NCBI RefSeq assembly: GCF_008065375.1
Contig: NZ_VJYI01000013.1
Coordinates: forward strand, 1-64,000
DNA length: 64,000 nucleotides
Reading direction: 5' to 3'
DNA from: Nonomuraea sp. SYSU D8015
GTDB taxonomy: Bacteria > Actinomycetota > Actinomycetes > Streptosporangiales > Streptosporangiaceae
The notes beneath the pieces are model-generated. The model was not told the DNA's origin. It ran no database searches and worked only from the letters and a program-made list of their open reading frames with translations. Shown here piece after piece: positions 16,445 through 25,700 of the stretch (position 1 is its first letter; every line of letters starts with the position of its first letter). A program made the position numbers and the translations under genes.

Positions 16445-17017
16445 ATGGAGACCATCGGCACCCGGGAGCGGATCATCCGGACGACGTCCCGCCTGATGCA
16501 GCGGCAGGGCTACGAGGCGACGGGCCTCAAGCAGATCTCCCAGGAGGCCAAGGCCACGCTGGGCTCGGTCTACCACTTCTTCCCCGGCGGGAAGCGGGAG
16601 CTGGCGGTCGAGGCGGTCCGCCACGGGGACAGGGAGTTCGCCGAGTTCCTGCGCACGGCCTTCGAGCGCGAGGAGGACCCCGCCGTCGCGATCATCACCT
16701 GCGCCCGCGAGCTGGCCACGGGCTTGCGCGAGTCCGGCTGGCTCGACGGTTGCCCGGTCACCACGACGGCTCTGGAGAGCGCGGGCCGGGAGCCCGACAT
16801 CCAGCGGGCCGCCGAGGAGGCCTACGAGAGCTGGCGCACCCTGGTCCGCGACAAACTCCGCCGCTCCGGCTTCGACGAGGAGGCCGCGCACGACCTCGCC
16901 CACACGGTGATCAACACGTTGGAGGGGGCCGAGCTGTCCGCCCAGGTGTCCCAGAGCGAGGCCCCGCTGGAGATCGCCGGCCGCCATCTCGCCCGGCTCA
17001 TCGACTCGTACCGATGA
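16445..17017 (+). CDS. TetR/AcrR-family transcriptional repressor
   Basis: A 190-residue regulator with the N-terminal TetR helix-turn-helix (RERIIRTTSRLMQRQGYEATGLKQISQEAKATLGSVYHFFPGGKRELAVEAV). The C-terminal ligand-binding domain has the LDGCPVTTTALE pattern of the YxaF/LmrA-like subgroup. It is divergent from the second dehydrogenase gene, and two identical 16-base palindromes fill the gap, so it probably represses both genes and is released by a small ligand. The start is fixed by the first helix. A DHFR-like gene follows 60 bases downstream on the same strand and may be cotranscribed. Confidence 0.93.
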   Translation: METIGTRERIIRTTSRLMQRQGYEATGLKQISQEAKATLGSVYHFFPGGKRELAVEAVRHGDREFAEFLRTAFEREEDPAVAIITCARELATGLRESGWLDGCPVTTTALESAGREPDIQRAAEEAYESWRTLVRDKLRRSGFDEEAAHDLAHTVINTLEGAELSAQVSQSEAPLEIAGRHLARLIDSYR

Positions 17018-17077
17018 GTCCGCCGGCCCCGTCCGGTCTGCACCCGTGAACGAGCGGACCCGATGGGAAGGATCGGC

Positions 17078-17638
17078 ATGAGAGACCTGATCGTCACGGA
17101 GAACATCACGCTCGACGGCGTCATCGACGGCACCGGCGACTGGTTCAACCTGGCCGACGACCCGACGGCCGACCAGGCCGACCTGGTGGCGGCGCTCCGG
17201 GAGCAGAGCGAAGCGTCCGACGCCTTCCTCCTCGGGCGGGTGACGTTCGAGGACATGCGCGCCTATTGGCCGCACGTGAAGGACGACCCTTCGGGCATCG
17301 GCGACTACCTCAACAAGGTGTCGAAGTACGTCGTCTCGCGCACGATGCGGGATCCGCGGTGGAAGCCAAGCACCGTCCTGGCCGGCCTCGACGAGATCCG
17401 GGCGCTGAAGTCACAGACCGGCAAGGACATCGTCACGACGGGGAGCATCACGCTCGTCCGCGCGCTGATCGCCGCCGGGCTGGTGGACGAGTACCGGCTG
17501 TTCGTGTACCCGGTCGTGCTCGGACACGGCGAGAAGTTGTTCACCGGCGCGGCGGACGTCCCGCCGCTGCACCTCGTGGAGACCCGGCCGTTCCGGTCCG
17601 GGGTCGTGCTGCTGCGTTACCGGCCCACGCCCGCATAG
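17078..17638 (+). CDS. Dihydrofolate reductase-family protein (RibD C-terminal-like)
   Basis: A 186-residue protein of the DHFR/RibD-C superfamily. It has the N-terminal MRDLIVTENITLDGVIDG (compare V-x-x-S-LDG), the NADPH-binding SDAFLLGRVTFEDM, then KYVVSRTM and GKDIVTTGSITLVRALIAAGLVDEYRLFVYPVVLGHGEKLF. This branch is common beside TetR genes in actinobacteria and is not a housekeeping folate enzyme. It probably reduces an unknown small substrate. The ATG at 17078 follows GGAAGGATCGGC. An upstream in-frame ATG at 17063 overlaps that ribosome-binding site and is less likely. Confidence 0.88.
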   Translation: MRDLIVTENITLDGVIDGTGDWFNLADDPTADQADLVAALREQSEASDAFLLGRVTFEDMRAYWPHVKDDPSGIGDYLNKVSKYVVSRTMRDPRWKPSTVLAGLDEIRALKSQTGKDIVTTGSITLVRALIAAGLVDEYRLFVYPVVLGHGEKLFTGAADVPPLHLVETRPFRSGVVLLRYRPTPA

Positions 17639-17729
17639 CAAACCTTCTCGCTATGGCTCAGGCCAGAACCTGAACCGGGGCGGATGGCCACCTCGTACAC
17701 CGGGGCAATCAACGTCCCGGAGACCTGCC

Positions 17730-18734
17730 ATGACCATCCGTCCCGTACTCATCGCGCTCGTCGTGCTCGCCCTGCCCGCCACCGCCTGCAGCATCGCCGG
17801 GCAGAACACGCCCGCCGCGGCCGGCCGCGCCGGCTCGGCGACGCCAGCCGCGCCGCGCGGCGTCGTCACCGTCGCCGAGGCCAAGGCCATCCTCGACCAG
17901 TGGGGAAAGGCGGAGAAGAACGCCGCCCGGCAGGGTGGCGCGGACTGGACGGCCACCCATGCCGGACTGGCGGAGGAGATCTCCACAGCTGACAGCCAGT
18001 TGACCAAGTCGCTCGGCGAGCCCCTGGACTGGGCCGAGCAGCCCATCGTCAAGCCCCGGTTCGCCATTCCGGGGAAGGTCTCGGGCGCACCGTGGTTCAT
18101 GGCCGAGTTCCGCCGCAAGGGCGGCTCGCTCTGGACACAGGTGATCTTCAAGAAGACCTCAGCCGGATGGCGCGTGGTCGCCATGTCCCAGACCACGTCC
18201 AAGTCCCGGCCGCCCGCCGCCGTCCGCGACAAGAACGGCCTGGCCACAGTGGTGGCCCCGGACGACGGCGCGGGACTCATCGCCTCCCCGCAGCAGATCG
18301 CCCAGGCGCACACCCGCCTCCTGAGCACGTTCGGCCAGGACCGGACCGCCCGGCGGATCTTCACGGCCAACGCCACCCCCAGACGGAACGCCGCAGTCAT
18401 GGAAAGGGAACGCGAACAGCTGTCGCAGGGCCGCTGGACCGCAGCCATCCGTTCCCAGCCGACGCCGGAGGTCTATGCGCTCAGGACGTCCGCCGGCGGC
18501 GCTCTCGTCTGGTACGGCATCCGGCAGCAGGACGTCTACGTCGCGCGCCCGGGAGCGAACACCACGATGAACTTCACCGATCGCCACTCGGCCGCGGCGA
18601 GCCGCGGCGAGCGGTTCCGCCGCAAGGCCGTCCGCAAGATCGCCGCGATGTACCTGGCCGTCGTACCGAAATCACCGAGCCTGGTCCGCACCCCCTCGGA
18701 GTGGGCCACCTACCTGAGCATCACCGGCTCGTAG
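17730..18734 (+). CDS. Secreted lipoprotein of unknown function
   Basis: A 334-residue protein with a lipoprotein signal (MTIRPVLIALVVLALPATAC, lipobox Cys20) and an Ala/Pro/Gly linker up to about residue 43. A helical segment (VVTVAEAKAILDQWGKAEKNAARQG) precedes a mixed alpha/beta body. Pairs such as PWFMAEFRRKGGSLWTQVIFKKTSAGWRVVAMSQ suggest a compact beta domain of the type seen in uncharacterised actinobacterial lipoproteins. No catalytic motif was recognised. It is transcribed alone. Confidence 0.8.
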   Translation: MTIRPVLIALVVLALPATACSIAGQNTPAAAGRAGSATPAAPRGVVTVAEAKAILDQWGKAEKNAARQGGADWTATHAGLAEEISTADSQLTKSLGEPLDWAEQPIVKPRFAIPGKVSGAPWFMAEFRRKGGSLWTQVIFKKTSAGWRVVAMSQTTSKSRPPAAVRDKNGLATVVAPDDGAGLIASPQQIAQAHTRLLSTFGQDRTARRIFTANATPRRNAAVMEREREQLSQGRWTAAIRSQPTPEVYALRTSAGGALVWYGIRQQDVYVARPGANTTMNFTDRHSAAASRGERFRRKAVRKIAAMYLAVVPKSPSLVRTPSEWATYLSITGS

Positions 18735-18742
18735 GTTCACGC

Positions 18743-19198
18743 CTAGAAGTCGTAGCGGTGATAGTCGGCGGCCTTGGCCTCCTTCTCGGTGCAGAAGAAC
18801 CTGCTGTTCAGCGGTGTCACGGAGTAGTTCGCGCTGCCGGGCACGGTGTAGCTCATGGCTGCGGCGAAACCCGTCGCGACGATGGGCAGGCCGCCGCACC
18901 TGACCACATGGATCGGGTAGCTCGCCATCACCTGGATGAGCGGCGTGAAGAGGGCGATCACGTACACGGCGACCGCCGCGACGAGCGCACGCAGCCAGTC
19001 CGGCCGAAACCGCAGCACTGCCAGCAGGACCAGTCCCACGAGATAAGCCAGAACCATCAGCACCAGGTACGGCACCGTGAACATCACAGCCGATCGCCCG
19101 CGTAACGCCACGACCACCGCGATCAGCCCCAGAGCCGGAACACCTATGAGGAATGCCGCCAGCCAGCCACTCGCCCGTCTGAATGATCTCCGCTTCAT
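18743..19198 (-). CDS. Small membrane protein of unknown function
   Basis: A 151-residue protein beginning MKRRSFRRASGWLAAFL with three or four hydrophobic segments (about residues 11-30, 38-60, 68-92 and possibly 105-122). A polar C-terminal tail contains FFCTEKEAKAADYHRYDF. The frame is open upstream to a possible ATG at 19255; I prefer 19198 because the basic MKRR start precedes the first span directly. Neither start has a clear Shine-Dalgarno. No family was recognised. It converges on the lipoprotein gene with eight bases between the stops. Confidence 0.62.
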   Translation of the reverse strand: MKRRSFRRASGWLAAFLIGVPALGLIAVVVALRGRSAVMFTVPYLVLMVLAYLVGLVLLAVLRFRPDWLRALVAAVAVYVIALFTPLIQVMASYPIHVVRCGGLPIVATGFAAAMSYTVPGSANYSVTPLNSRFFCTEKEAKAADYHRYDF

Positions 19199-19260
19199 AA
19201 CGAGGTGTGACGCGCCTCGACGAGGAGCGGTTCCCGTTGGGACGGCGGGGCGCATGGAGC

Positions 19261-19575
19261 CTATGGCCTGTCCTTCTCCAGTAACCAGTCGAGCATGAGC
19301 CGCAACTCGATCATGTCGCGGAAGAGGGAGGTGAGCCCGTCCAGGGTCTCAGCCCGAAGGCTCTTGAGGCGCTCATTCGTATGCCATCGAAAACCGGCCA
19401 GCTCATCGCCGAGAACTACGAGATCTTGCCTCACCTCGGTCCGAAAGTCAGCGATTTCGGCCTCGACCGCGGCCATGCCGCTCGTCGTCGCGGCGATGGG
19501 AGCGCCCCCAGCCTCACTGGCTTCGAGTGCCCGTACACGGAGTTTCAAGTCGAGGATCTCCGCCTCTACGTCCAC
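19261..19575 (-). CDS. Small coiled-coil protein of unknown function
   Basis: A 104-residue acidic protein predicted from heptad-like spacing to be mostly coiled coil: AEILDLKLRVRALEASE, VEAEIADFRTEVRQDLVVLGDELAG, then LKSLRAETLDGLTSLFRDMIELRLMLDWLL. No catalytic or DNA-binding motif is visible. Similar short coiled-coil proteins are scattered through actinomycetes without an assigned role. The 297 bases that follow (19576-19872) hold no gene that I can support. Confidence 0.6.
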   Translation of the reverse strand: MDVEAEILDLKLRVRALEASEAGGAPIAATTSGMAAVEAEIADFRTEVRQDLVVLGDELAGFRWHTNERLKSLRAETLDGLTSLFRDMIELRLMLDWLLEKDRP

Positions 19576-19872
19576 GCACCCCTACCTTCGCGGCAGTCGG
19601 GAAGGGAACCTGCGGGGCTCCCACGTTCTGTACGCAACGGTGGCAGATCACTCAGGCCCGCGCAGCGCATCGCCCTTCGGCAGGGTGGTGATTCTTCTCC
19701 CGCAGCGCCAGTTTGTTTCTCCTCAGGACGAGATCAGACGCACTGGCCGCCTGGAACGCAACATCCCTGCGCCGGATGCACGGCGTCCTTGGATCGTGCC
19801 GACCCTGCACCACGATCCGGGGCTCTGGCCCGCGACGATCAACCCATCACCCGGTCGTCACGCTCGCCGCCA

Positions 19873-20256
19873 TCACACCAGGCCGCCGTCCGCTATGAGG
19901 TTCTGGCCGGTCAGCCACGCGGCATCCGGACCGAGCAGCAGCGCGACGACGGCGGCGATGTCGGCGGGCGTGCCCACCCGGCCGAGTGCCGTCATGTGCG
20001 CCACCCCGGCGATCGCCTCCGGTGGGGCTCCGGTGCGGAGCATGTCGGTGTCGGTGGGGCCGGGCGACACCGCGTTGACCGTGATCCCGCGCCGCCCCAG
20101 CTCCCGCGAGGCGACCCGGGTGAGCTGCTCGATCGCCGCCTTGCTCGCGGCATAGACGGACTCGCCGGGGCTGGGCCAGGCGGTGTCGGTGGAGGAGACG
20201 GTCACGATCCGCCCGCCGTCGGCCATCCTGCGCGCCGCCGCCTGCACGATGCTCCT
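19873..20256 (-). pseudogene. Short-chain dehydrogenase, 3' part cut off by an IS110 element
   Basis: The frame reads IVQAAARRMADGGRIVTVSSTDTAWPSPGESVYAASKAAIEQLTR, with the SDR catalytic Ser and Tyr-x3-Lys, followed by GITVNAVSPGPTDTDM and the C-terminal GQNLIADGGLV. The N-terminal half, with the TGGSRGIG cofactor motif, lies at 21538-21875 on the same strand. The two parts sum to about 240 residues, the normal SDR length. The gene is therefore a single SDR interrupted by about 1.28 kb. A GTG at 20247 could start translation, but the product would lack the cofactor site. Confidence 0.88.
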
Positions 20257-20262
20257 ATGTCG

Positions 20263-21312
20263 TCAAGCCGCCATGGCCATCTTGTGGTCACTCGTCTGCG
20301 AGGCGGCGTCGGTGCGCTTGAGGGTGCGGTAGACCACGTCGGAGATGCGCCGGCGCAGCAGGCGGACGGCCTCGGTGCGGGTCTTGCCCTCGGCCATCAG
20401 GCGCTCGACGTAGGCCTTGCCCAGGCCGACGCCACGCGTCTGCGTCACGGCGATCATGTGCAACGCGGAGTTCAGTCGCCGGTTGCCGCCGCGGTTGAGG
20501 CGTACCCGGCTGCTGTTGCCTGACCAGACCGGGATGGGCGCGGTGCCGGTGAAGCGGGCGAAGGCCGCCTTGGATCGGAACCGGTGCACGCCTGCGGTCT
20601 CGCCGATGATGGTCGCCGCGCCGAGCACGCCGCACCCGGGGATGGCCAGCAACTGCGGGGCGAGGGTCTGGACGAGCTTGCGCAGCTGGCTCTCCAACTG
20701 GTTGATACGCATGGTCAGCTGCCTACAGCGCTCCAGTAGCTCACGGGCCAGCTGGGCGACGATGCCGGGCATGTCGGCCAGGTGCTGGCTGAGCCGGTCT
20801 TGCACGCACCGGCGGCGCAGCCCTCGGGAGGGGATCTCGAGCTCCGGGTCGAGTTCGTGCAGGTGCCAGCGCAGCTGGCTGCAGATCCGGGTTTCGTTGG
20901 GTGACCAGGTCGTCGCGGTAGTCGGCCAGCAGCTTCACCTCTCGGGATGGGCCGTCCAGGTGCGCCATCGGCAGGTCCGGCTCGCGCAGCGCGACCCGGG
21001 CCACCGCCAGCGCGTCGATCGGGTCGGACTTGCCGCGTTCCCGGCCGGAGCGGCGTTGACCGGCCATCAGCTGGGTGGTGACCCGCACCACACGATGGCC
21101 GGCTCGCAGTAGATCGCCTTCCAACCGTCGGCTGACATGCCGGCAGTCCTCGATCGCCACAGCACGGTTGGCCATTGCGCGGCCCAGGCCGCGATGTCGG
21201 CATGTCCCTCCGCGGTGGCGCGGACGGTGCGCTCGGCGAGCTTACGGCCGACCTGATCGACGGCGACGAGGGTGTGGGTGCGCTTGTGGGCATCGATGCC
21301 GATGACGACCAA
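20263..21312 (-). pseudogene. IS110-family transposase with two frameshifts
   Basis: Three overlapping frames together give one IS110 transposase. The first starts MVVIGIDAHKRTHTLVAVD, with the first Asp of the DEDD RuvC-like site. Near 21172 a missing base moves the sense to NRAVAIEDCRHVSRRLE, GHRVVRV and the SDPIDALAVARVAL segment. Near 20900 an extra base in a GGG run shifts it again to ETRICSQLRWHLHELDP and then AIPGCGVLGAATIIGETAGVHRFRSKAAFARFTGTAPIP, with the Ser-containing VWSGNSSRVRLNRGGNRRLNSALH of the C-terminal transposase domain. Both catalytic halves are recognisable but cannot be read as one chain without frameshifting. Confidence 0.85.
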
Positions 21313-21537
21313 CCGTTCCTCCCGACGACTCTTCTACCAGGCAGCTTGGGTCCATACCGGTCTGGTGGGCACGCCTAAATCGAGCCGGGGGCACGCTCCT
21401 ATCAAGCCACACCAGGCGGTAGGACCCCGCCGGGCCGCACATCGGGACAAGCCACCAGCAGCAGGCTGGGGCAGCGAAAAACGAGCGAACCCGACGGGGA
21501 CGACATCGATGATATTTAGGCGAAAAAAGCCCCTAGT
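21313..21537 (-). ncRNA. Candidate bridge-RNA region of the IS110 element
   Basis: This is the non-coding end upstream of the transposase, where IS110 elements encode a bridge (seek) RNA that pairs with target and donor DNA. CGCCTAAAT at 21372-21380 and ATTTAGGCG at 21514-21522 form a perfect nine-base inverted repeat enclosing about 130 bases. GCTCCTATCAAGCC at 21395-21408 matches the opposite element end (GCTCCTAT and CAAGCC at 20251-20269, with five bases between). Placement follows the family; the RNA itself is inferred. Confidence 0.45.
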
Positions 21538-21875
21538 ACGTTGACCGCTATCACGCGCTCGAACACGTCCGGGGTGAGCTCGTCTATCGGGCTGTGGTCG
21601 ATGACGCCCGCGTTGCTGACCAATGCCGTCAGCGGACCGGCGGCCCTGTCGGCGAACACCCTGTCCGCCGTGGCGAACAGCCGCTCCACCTGCTCGAGGT
21701 CGGCCGCGTCCGCGCGTACGGCGACAGCCCGCCCGCCGCAGACCTCCTCCACCTGCCGCGCCGCGTCGTCGTCGGCGACGTAGCTGAACACCACCGTGGC
21801 GCCTTCACCCGCGAGCCGTTCCACTACGGCCCGTCCGATCCCGCGCGACCCGCCCGTCACCACTGCCGCATGCAT
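21538..21875 (-). pseudogene. Short-chain dehydrogenase, 5' part cut off by an IS110 element
   Basis: It starts at ATG 21875 (MHAAVVTGGSRGIGRAVVERLA) with the SDR cofactor-binding TGxxxGIG. It continues through the ADAADLEQVERLF segment and LTALVSNAGVIDHSPIDELTPDVFERVIAVNV, including the structural NAG motif. Sensible codon use stops near 21538, where the sequence becomes AT-rich and a stop follows at 21516. The other half is at 19873-20256. The gene is divergent from a WYL-type regulator, which probably controlled it. The substrate is unknown. Confidence 0.88.
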
Positions 21876-21959
21876 GAATGTCCCTTTCTGTCGAGGAGTC
21901 CTCACCATGGCAGCCCTCGCGGAAACAGGACTTCCGCAACGTGGGACAGGGTGGATTCC

Positions 21960-22619
21960 GTGACCACGAGAGACCCCGCTTCGCGGCTGCTGCGGCTGCT
22001 GTCGCTGCTCCAGTCCCGCACCGACTGGCCGGGCCCCGAGCTGGCGGACCGGCTCGGCGTCAGCACCAGGACCATCCGCTCCGACGTCGAACGGCTCCGC
22101 GACCTCGGCTATCCGGTGTCGGCCACCTCCGGCACGGCAGGCGGTTACCGGCTCGGCCCCGGCGCCCGGCTGCCGCCCCTGCTGCTGGACGACGAGGAGG
22201 CCGTCGCGGTGGCGATCGGTCTCCGTACGGCGGCGGCCCAGGCGGTGGGCGGCATCGAGGAGACGTCGCTGCGCGCCCTGGCCAAGCTCGAACAGGTGCT
22301 GCCCGCCCGGCTGCGCCCCCGTGTGGCCGCCCTGGCCGCCTCCACGGTGCCTCTGCCCGGGAACGGCGCGGCCGTGGACGCCGACGTGCTCGCCACGCTC
22401 GCCGGCGCCTGCCGGGACCGGCGGCGGGTGCGGTTCGACTACCGCGACCACGACGGCAACGCCACCGTGCGCGACGCCGAGCCGTACCGGCTGGTGTCGA
22501 CCGGGCGGCGCTGGTATCTGGTGGCGTGGGACGTCGATCGCGACGACTGGCGGACGTTCCGCATCGACCGCCTCAACCCACGCATCCCTCTGGGGCGCTT
22601 GGGGGAAATGCCCACATAG
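21960..22619 (+). CDS. HTH/WYL-domain transcriptional regulator, short C-terminus
   Basis: A 219-residue protein. It has the DeoR-like helix-turn-helix (ASRLLRLLSLLQ, ADRLGVSTRTIRSDVERLRDLGYPV, GGYRLG), then the linker helices and the WYL-domain strand pattern (VRFDYRDHDGNATVRDAEPYRLVSTGRRWYLVAWDVDRDDWRTFRIDRL). The usual family length is about 320 residues. This one stops after NPRIPLGRLGEMPT and lacks the C-terminal WCX extension. It may be a 3' deletion, because the giant regulator gene begins only 96 bases later. The GTG at 21960 is chosen from the start of the helix-turn-helix domain. It is divergent from the interrupted SDR gene. Confidence 0.82.
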   Translation: MTTRDPASRLLRLLSLLQSRTDWPGPELADRLGVSTRTIRSDVERLRDLGYPVSATSGTAGGYRLGPGARLPPLLLDDEEAVAVAIGLRTAAAQAVGGIEETSLRALAKLEQVLPARLRPRVAALAASTVPLPGNGAAVDADVLATLAGACRDRRRVRFDYRDHDGNATVRDAEPYRLVSTGRRWYLVAWDVDRDDWRTFRIDRLNPRIPLGRLGEMPT

Positions 22620-22715
22620 ACCTACGATGTCCTGCGTGCACATGGTTGCCTCAGCCTGCTTGGACCGTTCCGGGGTGGATGCCGTTCTTCTGCCGCGCCC
22701 GGATGGACGCGTCCC

Positions 22716-25700
22716 GTGACGATCTGGATCCAAGTACTCGGCACGATCCGTGCACAGGTGAACGGTTCGGCAGCCCAGTTGGGCGGGCGGCGTCAGCGGG
22801 CCGTCCTGGCTCGGCTGGTGGCCGCCAGAGGTGACGTGGTGCCCGTCGACCGCTTGATCGACGACCTGTGGCGGGGCGAGCCACCGCCCGCCAATGCCGC
22901 CGGCTCGCTGCACACGTACATCGCGCGTCTGCGGCGTGCTCTGGAGCCCGGCCGATTGCCGCGCGCGGCCTCCGGCGTACTGGTCAGCGCCGCCCCGGGC
23001 TACGCGGTCCAGCTCGACGAGGACGCGGTCGACGCGTGGCGGTTCGAACGGCTCCTCCGTGAGGCGCGGGAGTGCGGCGCCGACGCGCCGGCTCAGGCGA
23101 GATCCCTGCTCACGGACGCGCTGGCGCTGTGGCGCGGAGGGGCGTTCGCGGAGCTCGCCGACGAGGAGTGGGCCGTCGCCGAAGCGGCCCGCCTGGAGGA
23201 GCTGCGGCTGGACGCCGACGAACTCCTCGTGGCGACGACGCTCCGGTCGGCACCCGCTTCCGACGCCGTTGCGGCGGCTGAGGCGCTCACCCGGCGGCAG
23301 CCGCTGCGCGAAGAGGGGTGGCGGCTGCTCGCGCTGGCCCTGTGGGGAAGCGACCGGCAGGCCGACGCTCTGGCCGCGCTCCGCCGGGCCCGCCGCAAGC
23401 TCGCCGACGAGCTCGGCCTCGACCCCGGCCGCGCCCTCGTGGAGCTGGAGGATGCGATCCTCACGCAGCGCATGGACGTGCTCCGCGCGTCCGTCTCCGC
23501 TCCCGGGCCCCGCGGCTCCTCCGCAGCCGCGATCCCCGCACCGGATCCGGGACGCGACGCCGTACGACGAGCGCCCGCACCGGATCCGGGAGGCGACGCC
23601 GTACGACGGACGCCCGCGCCGCAGGCACCGAGCCCCGACGACGCCTCCGCTGCCATCGGCCGTGATGCCGAGCTGCACACAGTGATGCGGCGGCTGCTCG
23701 CCGCCCGATCGGGAACCGGCGGGCTGCTCCTGGTCACCGGTGAGGCCGGCATCGGCAAGAGCCGAATCCTCACCGAAGCGGCCACACGGGCCCGGAACAG
23801 CGGGATGGCGGTGCTCCGCGGCAGTTCAGTGCAGCGGGGCGGACCGTACCGGCCCGTGGTCGAAGCCCTGGTGCCCGCCGCACCGCCTGCTCTGGCCCAT
23901 GATCGCCGGCTCGTGCCCTACCGGTCCGTGCTCGCCCGGCTGCTCCCCGGCTGGTCTGGAGAGACCGGGCCCGACCGCACCCTCGTCGACCAGGTGGTGC
24001 TGCTCGGTGAATCGGTGCTCGAGCTGTTGCGGGTGATCGCCGGATCTCATGGCCTCGTCGTCACCCTGGACGACCTGCACTGGGCCGATCCGGACAGCTT
24101 GGCGCTCCTGGGCTACCTGTCCGGACGGCTCTCCACGTCGCCGGTCCTGCTGATCTGCGCGGCACGTGACGACGAGCCGGGCGGCACCGCTCTGACCGAG
24201 CTGCGCCGGCAGGCGGCCGCGGTGCTCGACCTGCCCCGGCTGACGTCGGCGCAGGTCGCCACGCTGGTCCGGGCGCGGGCAGTGGGACTCGGCGACGAGG
24301 CGGTCGAGCTCGTGGTACGCAGGTCCGACGGGCTGCCGCTGCTCGCCGAGGAGCTGGTGGAAGCCCTGGAAGGCGCCCGCGGCGGTCCGGGGGTGCCGGC
24401 CACCGTCGCCGAGCTCACCCATCGGCGGATGGACTCCCTGCCCCGGCCGACCAGGGAGATCCTGCACATGGCGGCGATCCTCGGCGGGGACCTCGACTGG
24501 CGGCTCCTTCCGACGGTCAGCGGCCGCACCGAGGACGAGGTCGCCGAGGCTCTGCGGACGGCGGTGGACGCGTCCCTGCTCGTGATCGACCCGCAGGCCG
24601 GCGGCGGCTTGCGGTGGCGGCACGCGCTGACCAGGGACGCGGTGCTGGCACGGCTGCTCGCGCCCGAGCGGGCGGTCCTGGCCCGGCGGGCGGCGGCCGC
24701 CCTGGACATCGGGGAGTTGCCCCGCGACCGCGTGTCACTCGCCGCCGAACTGTACGCGCAGTCCGGTCAGAACGCCGACGCCGCGCGGCTGCTTCTGCGG
24801 GTGGCGCGGGCGGCGGTGGACGCCGGTGCGCTGGGCACCGCTGACGACACCTTGCGGCGAGCGTCCGGCCTGTCCCCCGGTGACCATGACGTGGCGGTCG
24901 AACGCGTACGGGTGCTCGGGCTCGCCGGGCGGGTCGACGAGGCCACCGCCATCGGCACGGAGATCCTCGACGAGATGGAGGGGGAGCGCCTGACGCTGTT
25001 GTGCCTGTACCTGACCCGGGCGGCCATCGCCGCCGAGCGTTGGGCCGACGCCAAGCGGTTCCTCGCACCGGTGACGGCGACCCGGGATCCGCGTGTCGAC
25101 GCGCTCCGCGCGCACGTCGCCCTCGGCGAGCAGGACGTCTCCGAGGCGATCAGGTGTGCCCGCCAGGCCGTCGCGGAGGGAAAGCGCGCGGGACGGCCGG
25201 AGGCGGTGTGCGAAGCTCTCGAAATCGTCGGGCGGAGCCTGCGGCGCAGCGATCCTGACGCTTCGGAGCAGGCGTTCACCGAGGCGTGGCGCCTGGCCGA
25301 GCGGCAGGGTCTCACGGTGTGGCGGATTCGTGCCTTGTCCGAGCTGGGCGCCAACGACCTGCTGCGATCCGGTCGGCTCGACCGGTTGCAGGAGGCGCAG
25401 GAACGCGCCGAGAACGCCGGCATGCTCGCCACGGCCGCAGTGCTGGACGTACAGATCACCGCCTGCGTCTCGACGCGTGACGGATACGCCGCGAACCTGC
25501 CGTGGGCCGAGCGCGCCGTGGAGCGGGCGGACCGGATCCGGCTGCCGGCCGTCGGCGCGCTGGCACGCCGTTTCGCCGCGCTCGGACATCTCCTCGCCGG
25601 CGACACCGACCAGGTGGAGACCCTGCTCGCCGAGGCGAGCCGCCTCGTGCCGGATGCGGTGGACATCGGGGTGTGGAGCGACGACGTGCAGGGCTGTGCG

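Larger units (their letters stand above)
20257..21537 (-). mobile_element. IS110-family insertion sequence inside an SDR gene
   Basis: An element of about 1.28 kb located between the two halves of the SDR gene. The transposase is on the minus strand, with about 225 non-coding bases upstream of it and almost none downstream, the asymmetry typical of IS110 elements. There are no obvious long terminal inverted repeats or target duplication, which also fits IS110. The boundaries are estimated from where SDR coding resumes (right end near 21537, left end near 20257) and may be a few bases off. The transposase is frameshifted, so the copy looks inactive. Confidence 0.8.

Noticed and set aside
21876..23678. 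Long minus-strand frame continuous with the SDR start
   Set aside because: The part upstream of ATG 21875 is antisense to the WYL and SARP genes and has no Shine-Dalgarno or domain. Only the SDR part is real.
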